Shown here in pieces: positions 19,188 to 27,742 of a stretch of 64,000 nt of DNA (within the stretch, counting starts at the first letter, position 1; every line of letters starts with the position of its first letter). The position numbers and the translations under genes were made by a program. This DNA comes from Pelagihabitans pacificus (GTDB lineage Bacteria > Bacteroidota > Bacteroidia > Flavobacteriales > Flavobacteriaceae), in contig NZ_VIKU02000009.1 in the NCBI RefSeq assembly GCF_009371985.2, positions 28,470 through 92,469 of the forward strand, in the 5' to 3' direction. The notes under the pieces are model-generated. The model ran no database searches. It saw only the letters and a list, made by a program, of their open reading frames with translations, and was not told the DNA's origin.

Positions 19188-19892
19188 CTAGCTTCGTTTC
19201 AAAATTTTTCTCAGCGAAGGAGAACTTACTATCCAAAGAGTGAAGCCACTCAGTACGGTAATCAATCCGAATAACGAAAAAGCCCGCAGCACAAAAGTGT
19301 TAAAGTTGTCCCTTCCTTGATAGTCCATTGTATGGGTCATCCACAGGAAATCGAACCAGCGCCAGTCCCGGTGCCGTACGGTCTGAAAAGAACCATCTGC
19401 AAGCGAAACATAGGCTTTCAAATTTTCCTGGGTGTCATAGGAAATCACGTAAGCCGGCAAAGGCTTCCCCCGATACTCATGATGGCTTCCCACCTCCTCG
19501 ATATATTCCACCTTGCTGACATTTAAATGGGGTAATATATTCTTTTCGGCCACGAGCAGCGCCTCTTCCTTACTGATTGCGTCTTTCACTTTGCCCGTTT
19601 TTGCATCGATTAATTGCGATTCATTGATCCAATAATAAGGTTTCCCCGCAATTTCCCTCAATTCCAAAGAGGTAATCGTTAATTGGGTTGCAGTCTTTGT
19701 CGGACTTCGTAACTCTTTAAAACCGGTGGGAGTCACTTCCTCGTTGCGAAAATGATCCCCATGGATTTCATCGATATCCGTCCAACTGAAATAGAGTCCG
19801 CTAATCGTCCATAGTAGGAACTGTATTCCAAGAATAAGTCCCAAATAGCGGTGTGCCTTCCTTATTCCAAGAGCTGTTTTTCTTTTTACCAT
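19188..19892 (-). CDS. PepSY-domain membrane protein
   Basis: 234 aa with a transmembrane helix near the N-terminus (RKAHRYLGLILGIQFLLWTISGLYF is the region, about 10-35) and another near the C-terminus (about 205-225). The periplasmic part contains PepSY-like segments (KDAISKEEALLVAEKNI, VSKVEYIEEVG, PAYVISYD). It is smaller than the iron-uptake PepSY proteins with four helices. Members often accompany metal or redox systems. Its exact role is unknown. It is 167 bp from the adaptor gene upstream and 91 bp from the barrel gene downstream. Confidence 0.8.
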   Translation of the reverse strand: MVKRKTALGIRKAHRYLGLILGIQFLLWTISGLYFSWTDIDEIHGDHFRNEEVTPTGFKELRSPTKTATQLTITSLELREIAGKPYYWINESQLIDAKTGKVKDAISKEEALLVAEKNILPHLNVSKVEYIEEVGSHHEYRGKPLPAYVISYDTQENLKAYVSLADGSFQTVRHRDWRWFDFLWMTHTMDYQGRDNFNTFVLRAFSLFGLITVLSGFTLWIVSSPSLRKILKRS

Positions 19893-19977
19893 CTATTCTA
19901 TTTTAAAGGTTCTTCTTTGTTCTCCAAGAAAAAAGCCGCTTCCAAGGTAAGGAGCCGATGCCTTTAGAAAAGGCCTA

Positions 19978-20070
19978 TTAATGTCCGACACTATCATCGG
20001 TTTCGTCCTCGCAGCAATTGAAACTTGAATTCGCGACATCATGGGCCTCCAGATTCCATTTACATGCCAT
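19978..20070 (-). CDS. Possible 30-residue Cys-containing peptide
   Basis: An ATG at 20070 overlaps the last codons of the adaptor gene and opens a 30-codon frame ending TAA at 19978. The product begins MACKWNLEAHDVANSSF and continues NCCEDETDDSVGH, with Cys at 3, 19 and 20 and His at 10 and 30. There is no signal peptide. The overlap looks like translational coupling, and the Cys/His/acidic content would suit metal binding, but so short a frame may be chance. Confidence 0.3.
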   Translation of the reverse strand: MACKWNLEAHDVANSSFNCCEDETDDSVGH

Positions 20071-21343
20071 CATGCCCTTCATGACCGGTAGTGGTCGTTC
20101 CTCCCTCTTCGTTCATCATAGACTTTTTACCCTTCAACTGTGCAGCGGCATCTATGGTAAAAGTACCATTGGTAACGATTTCATCCCCATATTCCAGGCC
20201 CGAAAGAACAATGTAGCCTCTATTGACGGCATCGCCAACAGTAATCTCGCGCATCTCAAATGTCGGATTATCGGGGTCGGTCTTGATATATACTACGGAG
20301 CGTTCCCCTGTCCATAATACGGCACTTTCAGGTATGACCATCGTATCGTGCCGTTTATTTGACGCCACTGCCAAGGAACCTGCCACGAACATTCCCGGTT
20401 TGAACCGACCACTTGGATTATTCAAAACGGCACGAACTTCAATAGTTCTTGTCGAGGAATTAAGAATGGGGTCTATAAAGGATATCTTGGCATTGAATTT
20501 TTTATCGGGATAGGATTTGGTAACGATGTCGATTTCCTGTCCTTCCTTTAGTAATGAAACCTGGTTCTCGTAAGCATCAAAAACCGCCCATACCGTTCCC
20601 AAATTGGCTAGTTTAAATAAAGGTGACCCTTTCTTTACATAATCCCCGGCTTCGACCATGATTTCGGAAACCGTACCGGAAACGTTCGCATATACCGGAA
20701 AGTTCTCCTGTACCTTACCTGATTTTTCGATTTGTTCAACTTCCTTTTCCGAGAGTTTCCAAAGCTTCAATTTATTGCGCACCGCTATATACAATTCTGG
20801 TTGCGATTCCTTTAAATTTGTGGCCGTGATCAGTTCCTGTTGGGCAGCAATCAGTTCTGGGGAATAAATGGTTGCCAATTGTTGCCCGACCCTTACCTCC
20901 TCTCCCTCAAAATTGATAAAGAGCTTTTCGATACGACCATCAAAATAAGAGGCTTGGGTAGCGACCGCTTTTTCGTTTTCCTCAATAGTCCCCGAAAGTT
21001 TTAGGGTATTGTCTCCCGAAATACCAGAACCCACTTTGGTGGTTCGAATATCGGCCAATGCCATTGCATTCCTGGTCATTTTGAACTGCCCCGTAGCCAT
21101 GCCTTCATCGGTTGATTCGGCGGGAATCAGGTCCATACCGCAGATGGGGCAATCACCCGGTTCGGGCTGCATTATCTGCGGATCCATTGAGCATGTCCAC
21201 ATTTGGGCAGATTCCATTTCTTGGCTATGGTCGTGCTCCTCGGTTATTTTTTCGTCAGCGTTATTCCCGAAAATTAGGTATCCGGCCAATAATCCGGCAA
21301 TAACCGCCAATCCGATGTAAATGATATTTCTATTCATGTTCAA
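20060..21343 (-). CDS. cusB: CusB-like efflux RND periplasmic adaptor with metal-binding domain
   Basis: 427 aa. One N-terminal transmembrane helix (about 8-26) is followed by a heavy-metal-binding domain at about 48-71 (MWTCSMDPQIMQPEPGDCPIC, then GMDL). The membrane-fusion domains follow: a lipoyl/hairpin part (YFDGRIEKLFINFEGEEVRVGQ, YSPELIAAQQEL) and beta-barrel region (DPILNSSTRTIEVRAVLNNP). The C-terminus is His-rich. It should link the CusA-like pump to the TolC-like channel and hand over Cu(I)/Ag(I). Unusually, it lies five genes away from the pump and channel genes. Confidence 0.92.
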   Translation of the reverse strand: MNMNRNIIYIGLAVIAGLLAGYLIFGNNADEKITEEHDHSQEMESAQMWTCSMDPQIMQPEPGDCPICGMDLIPAESTDEGMATGQFKMTRNAMALADIRTTKVGSGISGDNTLKLSGTIEENEKAVATQASYFDGRIEKLFINFEGEEVRVGQQLATIYSPELIAAQQELITATNLKESQPELYIAVRNKLKLWKLSEKEVEQIEKSGKVQENFPVYANVSGTVSEIMVEAGDYVKKGSPLFKLANLGTVWAVFDAYENQVSLLKEGQEIDIVTKSYPDKKFNAKISFIDPILNSSTRTIEVRAVLNNPSGRFKPGMFVAGSLAVASNKRHDTMVIPESAVLWTGERSVVYIKTDPDNPTFEMREITVGDAVNRGYIVLSGLEYGDEIVTNGTFTIDAAAQLKGKKSMMNEEGGTTTTGHEGHDGM

Positions 21344-21354
21344 TTCTTAAAATG

Positions 21355-22146
21355 TTAATTACCCAATTTTAATATTCTGAAGGCTCCTCTAATTACAATG
21401 GCGAACACAATCGCACCGACAATTAGGTCGGGTATCCTTGATTGCGACCAAAGAACCAATAGACCCGCAACGATTACACCCGTGTTGATAACAACATCGT
21501 TGGAAGTAAAAATCATACTGGCCTGCATATGGGCTTCCTTGCTCTTGGATTTTTGTAGTAGATACAGGCAGATGGAATTGGCTAGTAATGCAAGGATTGA
21601 AACTGCGATCATGGTTTTGAAATCAGGTATTTCGTCAGATACAAAAAACCGTCGTACCACTTCCACAAAGCCTATGACCGCCAATATCATCTGAAAATAT
21701 CCGGCTATGGTGGCAATGTTTTTTTTCCTAGCCATGGAACCTCCAACGGCAAAAAGGCTGAGGCCGTAAACAAACGAATCGGCTAACATATCAAGGCTAT
21801 CGGCTACCAAGCCCATTGATTTCGACAACCATCCGGTAATCATCTCCAAGACAAAAAATGCAAAATTAATCAGTAGTACCGCCCACAATAATGTACGTTG
21901 ATTTGACTCCTCGAACACTATCGGTTCCTCGGCTTTGGTCGATGAAATAAGTTCGTCGTTAAATTTCAACCCTTGTATCGTCGCACGTATTTTTTCAAGA
22001 TTCCCTTCATGATAAACCGTTAATTTTCGGTTAGGAATATCGAAAACCATCTTCTTGATTCCCGATAATCCGTCCAGTTTCAACCGTATCATGGATTCTT
22101 CGGAAGGGCAATCCATCTTTGCTATTTTGAAAATCGTTTTGTCCAT
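21355..22146 (-). CDS. Cation transporter (CDF-type) with degenerate HMA-like N-terminus
   Basis: 263 aa. Residues 1-65 look like a heavy-metal-associated ferredoxin fold (IFKIAKMDCPSEESMIRLKLDGLSG), but the usual CxxC is CPSE, with only one Cys. Membrane segments follow, beginning LLWAVLLINFAFFVLEMITG and continuing MGLVADSLDMLADSFVYGLSL, which is the CDF signature with the DxxxD metal site. The family moves divalent metals out of the cytoplasm. Four to six helices can be counted; there is no large cytoplasmic C-terminal domain. It starts 12 bp after the upstream DUF305-like gene. Confidence 0.82.
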   Translation of the reverse strand: MDKTIFKIAKMDCPSEESMIRLKLDGLSGIKKMVFDIPNRKLTVYHEGNLEKIRATIQGLKFNDELISSTKAEEPIVFEESNQRTLLWAVLLINFAFFVLEMITGWLSKSMGLVADSLDMLADSFVYGLSLFAVGGSMARKKNIATIAGYFQMILAVIGFVEVVRRFFVSDEIPDFKTMIAVSILALLANSICLYLLQKSKSKEAHMQASMIFTSNDVVINTGVIVAGLLVLWSQSRIPDLIVGAIVFAIVIRGAFRILKLGN

Positions 22147-22158
22147 TACGGTTACAAA

Positions 22159-22653
22159 TTAGTCCTTTTGCGGCTCAAGCCGATACCTCATCTTTTTCGT
22201 TTGGGCAATTTCTCGTTCCTGTGCCTCAATAGTATCTTCTACAAGCTTGATCGCTTCGGGGTCCTTTAGATGTCCTTTCCAGTTTGTCATGATGGCGGAC
22301 AAATGCTGCGGTATCATCGCTTTCATCCATTGGGTATCTCCCATGAAGGTCTGTTGACGTAATCCCATAAGGGTTGCGATGAATACAAGAACCGAAACAC
22401 CAAGAATGATGAAATTCGTTTTCTTGTTCTTGTACATACCCCAGATGAAGAGTAGCATCGTAAAGGCCATGGGTGCTATCATCAAAATGGTCATATAGGT
22501 TCGTATATGGCTTGACATTACGTGGTCAGAAACGTCCGCGTTTAGAAACAGGACCCCATACATAATGACAATGGACGTTGCCAACATAAGGCCGAATTTC
22601 ACATAACTGCCTTTTTTCATTTTATCATCATCCGTTTCGTTTTTATTTCCCAT
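22159..22653 (-). CDS. DUF305-like membrane protein
   Basis: 164 aa. Three hydrophobic segments (about 17-35, 45-66, 72-92) precede a C-terminal part with MKAMIPQHLSAIMTNW and DPEAIKLVEDTIEAQEREIAQ. This matches the helical DUF305 pattern found in proteins of copper clusters, where His and Met near the MIPHH-like motif are candidate metal ligands. The first 11 residues are very polar, so the ATG giving MKKGSYVKFG at residue 12 is an alternative start. Its function is unknown. Confidence 0.7.
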   Translation of the reverse strand: MGNKNETDDDKMKKGSYVKFGLMLATSIVIMYGVLFLNADVSDHVMSSHIRTYMTILMIAPMAFTMLLFIWGMYKNKKTNFIILGVSVLVFIATLMGLRQQTFMGDTQWMKAMIPQHLSAIMTNWKGHLKDPEAIKLVEDTIEAQEREIAQTKKMRYRLEPQKD

Positions 22654-22684
22654 TATCCTATGTTTTCAGATAAGTAATTCTTTG

Positions 22685-25183
22685 TCAATCTATTTTCGTG
22701 GTCCTTAATCTCAAGGCATTCGCAATGACCGAAACGGAACTAAAGCTCATAGCGGTCGCAGCGATCATCGGGGAAAGCAATATTCCAAAAAATGGAAATA
22801 GCACACCCGCGGCGATAGGTACGCCTAGGGTATTGTAAACAAGGGCAAAAAACAGGTTTTGCTTAATATTCGCCATTACTTTATCACTAAGGTTACGTGC
22901 TTTGACAATGCCGTGCAGATCACCTTTCACCAGGGTTATCGCCGCACTTTCGATGGCGACATCGGTTCCGGTGCCCATGGCGATTCCGACATCACTTTTT
23001 GCCAGAGCGGGAGCGTCGTTGATGCCGTCGCCTGCCATAGCCACCGTTTTTCCGTTTTTCTGAAGTTGTTCCACTTCCTTTAATTTATCCTCGGGCAACA
23101 TTCCGGCCTTAAAATCGGCCAGATTGAGTTCATTGGCCACGGACTGTGCGGTATCATAATTATCGCCTGTCAACATGATCACGGCGATGCCTTTGCCCTG
23201 TAGCGTATTAATGGCTCTTTTACTGGTCTCCTTGATTTTGTCCCCAATGACAACGTAGCCGATCACCTCATTGCCAACAGCAAGATAAGAGACCGTTTTA
23301 CCCTGCTTTTGAAAGGTCTGTGCTTCACTCTTCAGGTTGGTTGACACCATGGCCTTGGCATATTCCATCATTTTTATATTACCAAGGGCGATCGCCTCCC
23401 CGTTCACGGTGCCCTCCACTCCCTTTCCGGTTACCGCATTGAACCCATCGGCCTTTAACAATTCGGTTCCCTGTTCCTTTCCATAGTTGACGGTAGCTAC
23501 GGCCAAAGGATGCTCGCTCATTTGGTTCAACGAAACTATATATTGTAACACTTGCATTTCTGAATACGCTCCTCCGGAAGCACCTACTTTTTCAACGGTT
23601 GGTTTTCCTTCGGTAATGGTTCCTGTCTTATCGACGATAAGCGTGTCTACTTTCTCCATCTTCTCCAAGGCCTCTGCATTCTTGATGAGCACTCCGTTTT
23701 GTGCGCCTTTGCCCACACCGACCATGACAGACATGGGAGTTGCCAGACCTAACGCACAGGGGCAAGCGATGATCAATACGGCAATCGCATTGACCAGGGC
23801 ATAGACGTAGGCCGGTTCCGGTCCCAGAATAGCCCAGACACCGAAAGTGACAATGGCGATCAGTACCACTGCGGGAACAAAATACCCGGAAACCTTATCT
23901 GCCAGATTTTGTATGGGAGCCTTGCTGCGGCTGGCATCATTGACCATACAAATAATCTGTGATAGCAGCGTATCGGAACCTACCTTTTCGGCCTTCATCA
24001 AAAAGGACTGATTGCCGTTGATGGTGCCACTGCTGATTTTGTCCCCTTCAGATTTATATATCGGGATGGGTTCACCGGTAATCATCGATTCATCAATAGA
24101 AGTATGTCCTTGCGTCAATATGCCATCCACGGGAATTTTATCCCCAGGCTTTACACGAAGTATATCGCCCAATTCGATTTTGTCGATAGAGATCTCTTCC
24201 TCTACCCCATCCTTTACGCGGACAGCCTTATTGGGCGCAAGCTTTAACAGTTCCTTTACGGCGGAATTTGTTTTGCTATGTGCCCGTGCTTCCAAGACCT
24301 GCCCTAATAACACAAGGGTCAAGATGACCGTTGCCGCTTCAAAATAGACATGGACACTTCCTGATTCCGATTTGAATTGGGTGGGGAAAAAATCCGGGAA
24401 GAACATTCCAAAAACGCTAAAAAGCCATGCCACGCCCGCCCCGATTCCGATAAGCGTAAACATATTCAGGTTCCATGTTTTGATACTTCTGTACGCCCTT
24501 TCAAAGAACATCCAAGTAGCATAAAAGACGACCGGAATGGAAAGTACGAACTGGATCCAGTTCCAGTTTTTCTGCTCCATGAGATCGTAGAGTGGATTAT
24601 CGGACAACATTTCGGACATCGCAACCAGAAAGATGGGCAGCGTAAACACCAAAGCGATCCAAAACTTGTTGAGGAGTTTCTTATAGGTCTTCTCCTCTGC
24701 GGAAACGTCCGGTTCCATGGGTACCAAATCCATCCCACAAATAGGACAGCTTCCCGGTTCGTCTTCGACGATCTCGGAATGCATAGGACAGGTATATTGT
24801 GTCTCCGAGCTTTTTGAAAGATTTTGTTCCTCGACCAAATCCATTCCGCATACAGGACAATCGCCGGGTTGGTCGTAGGTCTTGTCGCCTTCGCACCGCA
24901 TCGGGCAATAGAAAGTGCCTGTTACGGTGCTCTTTGGTTTTTCTTCTTTCTTTTCATGGTCATAATGTTCCCCAGGCATACGAATGCTGTATGTGCCTCC
25001 ATCATTCTGCAGTGCCTCCTTGAGCTTTTCGATAGGAACGTGCTTCTCCATTTGAACGGTCGCCTCGGCTTTTTCCAAATCAACGGAAACCGCGGTCACA
25101 CCTTCCACTTTTGAAAGTGTCTCGGCTACATGCTTTCGGCAGCCGTCGCAGGTCATTCCGTGTATGTGATAGGTGTGTTTCAT
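22685..25183 (-). CDS. copA: Copper-exporting P-type ATPase CopA
   Basis: 832 aa P1B-type ATPase that pumps Cu(I) from the cytoplasm. The N-terminal HMA domain has GMTCDGC (Cys12, Cys15). Two additional heavy-metal-binding domains follow at about 92-116 and 131-154, each with CPM-x-x and CPxCGMDL elements. Catalytic parts are TGEP at 369-372, the transport motif CPC at 474-476, the phosphorylation site DKTGT at 518-522, SEHPLA and GDGINDAPAL. The CPC motif identifies a Cu(I)/Ag(I) pump. The gene starts 3 bp after the acetolactate-decarboxylase-like gene, so the two are surely co-transcribed. Confidence 0.97.
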   Translation of the reverse strand: MKHTYHIHGMTCDGCRKHVAETLSKVEGVTAVSVDLEKAEATVQMEKHVPIEKLKEALQNDGGTYSIRMPGEHYDHEKKEEKPKSTVTGTFYCPMRCEGDKTYDQPGDCPVCGMDLVEEQNLSKSSETQYTCPMHSEIVEDEPGSCPICGMDLVPMEPDVSAEEKTYKKLLNKFWIALVFTLPIFLVAMSEMLSDNPLYDLMEQKNWNWIQFVLSIPVVFYATWMFFERAYRSIKTWNLNMFTLIGIGAGVAWLFSVFGMFFPDFFPTQFKSESGSVHVYFEAATVILTLVLLGQVLEARAHSKTNSAVKELLKLAPNKAVRVKDGVEEEISIDKIELGDILRVKPGDKIPVDGILTQGHTSIDESMITGEPIPIYKSEGDKISSGTINGNQSFLMKAEKVGSDTLLSQIICMVNDASRSKAPIQNLADKVSGYFVPAVVLIAIVTFGVWAILGPEPAYVYALVNAIAVLIIACPCALGLATPMSVMVGVGKGAQNGVLIKNAEALEKMEKVDTLIVDKTGTITEGKPTVEKVGASGGAYSEMQVLQYIVSLNQMSEHPLAVATVNYGKEQGTELLKADGFNAVTGKGVEGTVNGEAIALGNIKMMEYAKAMVSTNLKSEAQTFQKQGKTVSYLAVGNEVIGYVVIGDKIKETSKRAINTLQGKGIAVIMLTGDNYDTAQSVANELNLADFKAGMLPEDKLKEVEQLQKNGKTVAMAGDGINDAPALAKSDVGIAMGTGTDVAIESAAITLVKGDLHGIVKARNLSDKVMANIKQNLFFALVYNTLGVPIAAGVLFPFFGILLSPMIAATAMSFSSVSVIANALRLRTTKID

Positions 25184-25186
25184 CTC

Positions 25187-25906
25187 CTAGATTTTAGGCA
25201 ACTTCAATTTCATATTTGGGCCTAAGCGTAGTTCATCTACATGCCCTGCTTTTTCTTCTTCTGTATCCTTGAAGTGCATATGAACAAATGTTGTATGATG
25301 GGTAAAAACGGCCTTATGTGACTTAGAATAGAAGCCAATAATCTCTACATCCTTATCTTTCAAAATACCGCTTATCCCCGATTGCTGATGTTTTTGATGT
25401 GTATGAACCGAATCCCCTTCAACCCAATCGATAACATGCCATTTCAAAGACTTGGCCTCTCCTGTAATCAAAAAGGGAAATGGTTTTTCCATATTCAAAC
25501 CCTTCTCTTTAGCTTTCGTTTCTATGAAATCCTCCAACTCTTTCGACATGGTCATTTTTTTAGGTATTTCGACGATTTGCCAGTTCTCCACTTCAGCATA
25601 TACTAACAGAGCGGCATTTTTGTTGAATGTTCGGTCCAGTACAATTTCGTCTGAATCTACACTTGTATTCAGTGGGTCACCTTTAAATATTTGTATCTCG
25701 CCTTTTAAGTCCTCCACAGCCCCAATCGCATATAGGTTTTGTCTGCGCTTTAATGTATCCAATGATATCGTAGCCTTTAAATCTCCAAACATCATCTGCC
25801 GTAATGCACCCGAATGCCTCACTTCGTAATCAGATGTGCCTTCACAAGAACTGAATAGGAGTGCAGTTATAAAGCCAATTAAAATCAAATACTTTTTAAA
25901 TCTCAT
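25187..25906 (-). CDS. Secreted acetolactate-decarboxylase-like lipoprotein
   Basis: 239 aa. The signal peptide ends in lipobox FSSC (Cys21). The body resembles alpha-acetolactate decarboxylase (AlsD/BudA): LYAIGAVEDLKGEIQIFKG matches the family's G-I-G-T-x-x-x-L-D-G-E block. The C-terminal H209-x-H211-x10-H222 followed by V-x-E-L has the exact spacing of the three Zn ligands. AlsD is normally cytoplasmic in acetoin synthesis; this copy is exported and sits between a DUF3347 gene (TAATG-type overlap) and copA (3 bp). That context argues for a metal-related role, for example binding Cu or Zn in the periplasm. Activity on acetolactate is not implied. Confidence 0.72.
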   Translation of the reverse strand: MRFKKYLILIGFITALLFSSCEGTSDYEVRHSGALRQMMFGDLKATISLDTLKRRQNLYAIGAVEDLKGEIQIFKGDPLNTSVDSDEIVLDRTFNKNAALLVYAEVENWQIVEIPKKMTMSKELEDFIETKAKEKGLNMEKPFPFLITGEAKSLKWHVIDWVEGDSVHTHQKHQQSGISGILKDKDVEIIGFYSKSHKAVFTHHTTFVHMHFKDTEEEKAGHVDELRLGPNMKLKLPKI

Positions 25907-26499
25907 TATTTTTCAATTGTCGCTACCACCTTACCACACTTGAGCATCTTCTCGCCGTAATAGGGATTTCGAATTTCATCCACATTGGAAATCCAATATC
26001 CACCCTTACCATCAAAGGCCATTGGGCAGAATTGTTTATAAATCGTTCCTTCGGATATGGATTCCTTCAACATGGGTTCGACCTTTTCCGTGAAGCCGGA
26101 GAAGAGTTCGCGCTGTTTTTCAATATCCGTCGCTTCGGCCATGGCCATAGCCGTTGCTTTCATGTCTTCCCGTTCTTCGGAAAAACTTTCCGCAAGGTTT
26201 CCAGCGGCGGTTCGTACTTCCTCAGAATCGGAATTGACCAGTGCCGTCCGTACTTGTTGGTAGTTATGGAAGACCTTTCCGGTCATTTCATCGGAGAAGG
26301 AGGCGTCTGCGATATCCGCCATTTGATTTTTTGCTTGTTCTATCTCCTGTTGTGTGCCGATTTTCGCATCTTGTTTGTTTTTATTTTCTCCACAGGATGA
26401 CAAGGTCATAATGACTGCTGCGGTTACCACTAGCATCTTGTTTTGATTCAAACTGTTTGTTTCACTGATTTTCATTTTTCTAGATATTAGATTAAACAT
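25906..26499 (-). CDS. DUF3347 lipoprotein (copper-cluster protein)
   Basis: 197 aa; an in-frame ATG at 26475 (MKISETNSLNQNKM) is an equally plausible start. The lipobox is LSSC. The body is a helical bundle (YQQVRTALVNSDSEEVRTAA) ending in the family hallmark: YKQFCPMAFDGKGGYWIS, RNPYYGEKMLKCGKV. The Cys-Pro-Met and Cys near the end are likely metal ligands. DUF3347 domains also occur at the ends of CusB-type proteins in Bacteroidota, and this may be a periplasmic copper carrier. Its stop overlaps the start of the next gene by one base. Confidence 0.85.
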   Translation of the reverse strand: MFNLISRKMKISETNSLNQNKMLVVTAAVIMTLSSCGENKNKQDAKIGTQQEIEQAKNQMADIADASFSDEMTGKVFHNYQQVRTALVNSDSEEVRTAAGNLAESFSEEREDMKATAMAMAEATDIEKQRELFSGFTEKVEPMLKESISEGTIYKQFCPMAFDGKGGYWISNVDEIRNPYYGEKMLKCGKVVATIEK

Positions 26500-26527
26500 T
26501 GATTTTCTATTAATTACATTTTCTTTT

Positions 26528-27742
26528 TTATTGACTCGTTAAGTAGTTGATGACCGCCATTTGCGAATAGTAGCTTTTTACGGCCTCGATTTGAGTCGTC
26601 TGAAACTTCAGTTGTAGTTCCTGAATGTCGAGCACATCGTTAAAGTCGATGGTTCCCGTTTCATAATTTTTAATCAGGATTTCCTCTGCGTTCCTAGCTT
26701 GTTTTAAATTCTTCTTTTGTGTGTTGAATTTGATTTTGGCCGCTTCCTTCTTGTTGATGGAGGTATTCAAAACAGTTTCCAATCGGTTTTTTCGATTGGT
26801 CTTTTGCGCATTGATTTCCTCTTGACGTAATTCATTTTGCACCGAACGGGATTTGTATCTATTGCTGAAAATGGGAATCGAGAGCGATACCATCGGCATC
26901 AAAATGTCCTTACCGTTATCGCTAAAATCCATTCCGGCCCTTTCCGCCACAGGGATATAGTCGAGGCCGAAACCTAGATTGGGATTGGCCTCCCTTTGGT
27001 TCAGTATTTCCGATTCAGCTACGGATTCGTAGAGTCTATCGTACTTTTCCAGTTCGGGATGCGGTTCCAATTCCATGGTTATTTGTTCCATTTCATTGGT
27101 AATCGCCAGGCTATCAATAAGGTCAATGGCAAGTGTTTCCTTTCGGTTCAAAAGGTTGTTAAAAACACTTTGCTCCGATAAATATTCCTGCATCAATACC
27201 TCCTTTTGCTCTTGCAGTTCATTTTGACGGATTTGCAATCGCAATACATCCACTGCGGAGGCGTCGCCCACTTCCACCGAGGTTAAAGCCAAGCGTTCAT
27301 AGGTTTCCAGCAATTGGATATTTTCGTCCAGAACCTTCTGCTTTTCCTTGATAGCGTATAGTCTGTAGTATGATTGGGAAACAGATAACCGTAGTTTTCG
27401 TTTCGCAATAGCGATATCTAAATAATCGACCTCGGCCACAGCATTGGCATAGTTTTCCCTAGCGGTTATCGTGCCGAACCAAGGAAGCATTTGCTTGACC
27501 GAAAACCGTGCCTTCTGTGCCCCTGTACGGGTTTCAGGTTCGCTAACAAAGACCCCAGCACTTACTTCTGTATTGGGCAATGCATTCGCTTCGCCCACTC
27601 TTTCTTTGGAAATGTTGTAGCGTATTTCAAATGCCTGCACCTCTGGATTATTAGCTTCCGCTTCTAGGATATACGATTCCAAATCCTGGGCATTTACAAT
27701 GCCCATCATCAGCCCAATTAGTATGCTTCCTATTTTCTTCAT
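26528..27742 (-). CDS. TolC-family outer-membrane efflux channel (CusC-like)
   Basis: 404 aa with a signal peptide ending at about residue 18 (GIVNAQD). Two outer-membrane-efflux repeats form long helices and strands: ISKERVGEANALPNTEVSAG, LSVSQSYYRLYAIKEKQKVL, then NPNLGFGLDYIPVAERAG and DFNDVLDIQELQLKFQ. It should be the channel of the tripartite metal efflux pump. Its start overlaps the CusA stop by 4 bp (27739-27742), so the two are translationally coupled. Confidence 0.92.
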   Translation of the reverse strand: MKKIGSILIGLMMGIVNAQDLESYILEAEANNPEVQAFEIRYNISKERVGEANALPNTEVSAGVFVSEPETRTGAQKARFSVKQMLPWFGTITARENYANAVAEVDYLDIAIAKRKLRLSVSQSYYRLYAIKEKQKVLDENIQLLETYERLALTSVEVGDASAVDVLRLQIRQNELQEQKEVLMQEYLSEQSVFNNLLNRKETLAIDLIDSLAITNEMEQITMELEPHPELEKYDRLYESVAESEILNQREANPNLGFGLDYIPVAERAGMDFSDNGKDILMPMVSLSIPIFSNRYKSRSVQNELRQEEINAQKTNRKNRLETVLNTSINKKEAAKIKFNTQKKNLKQARNAEEILIKNYETGTIDFNDVLDIQELQLKFQTTQIEAVKSYYSQMAVINYLTSQ

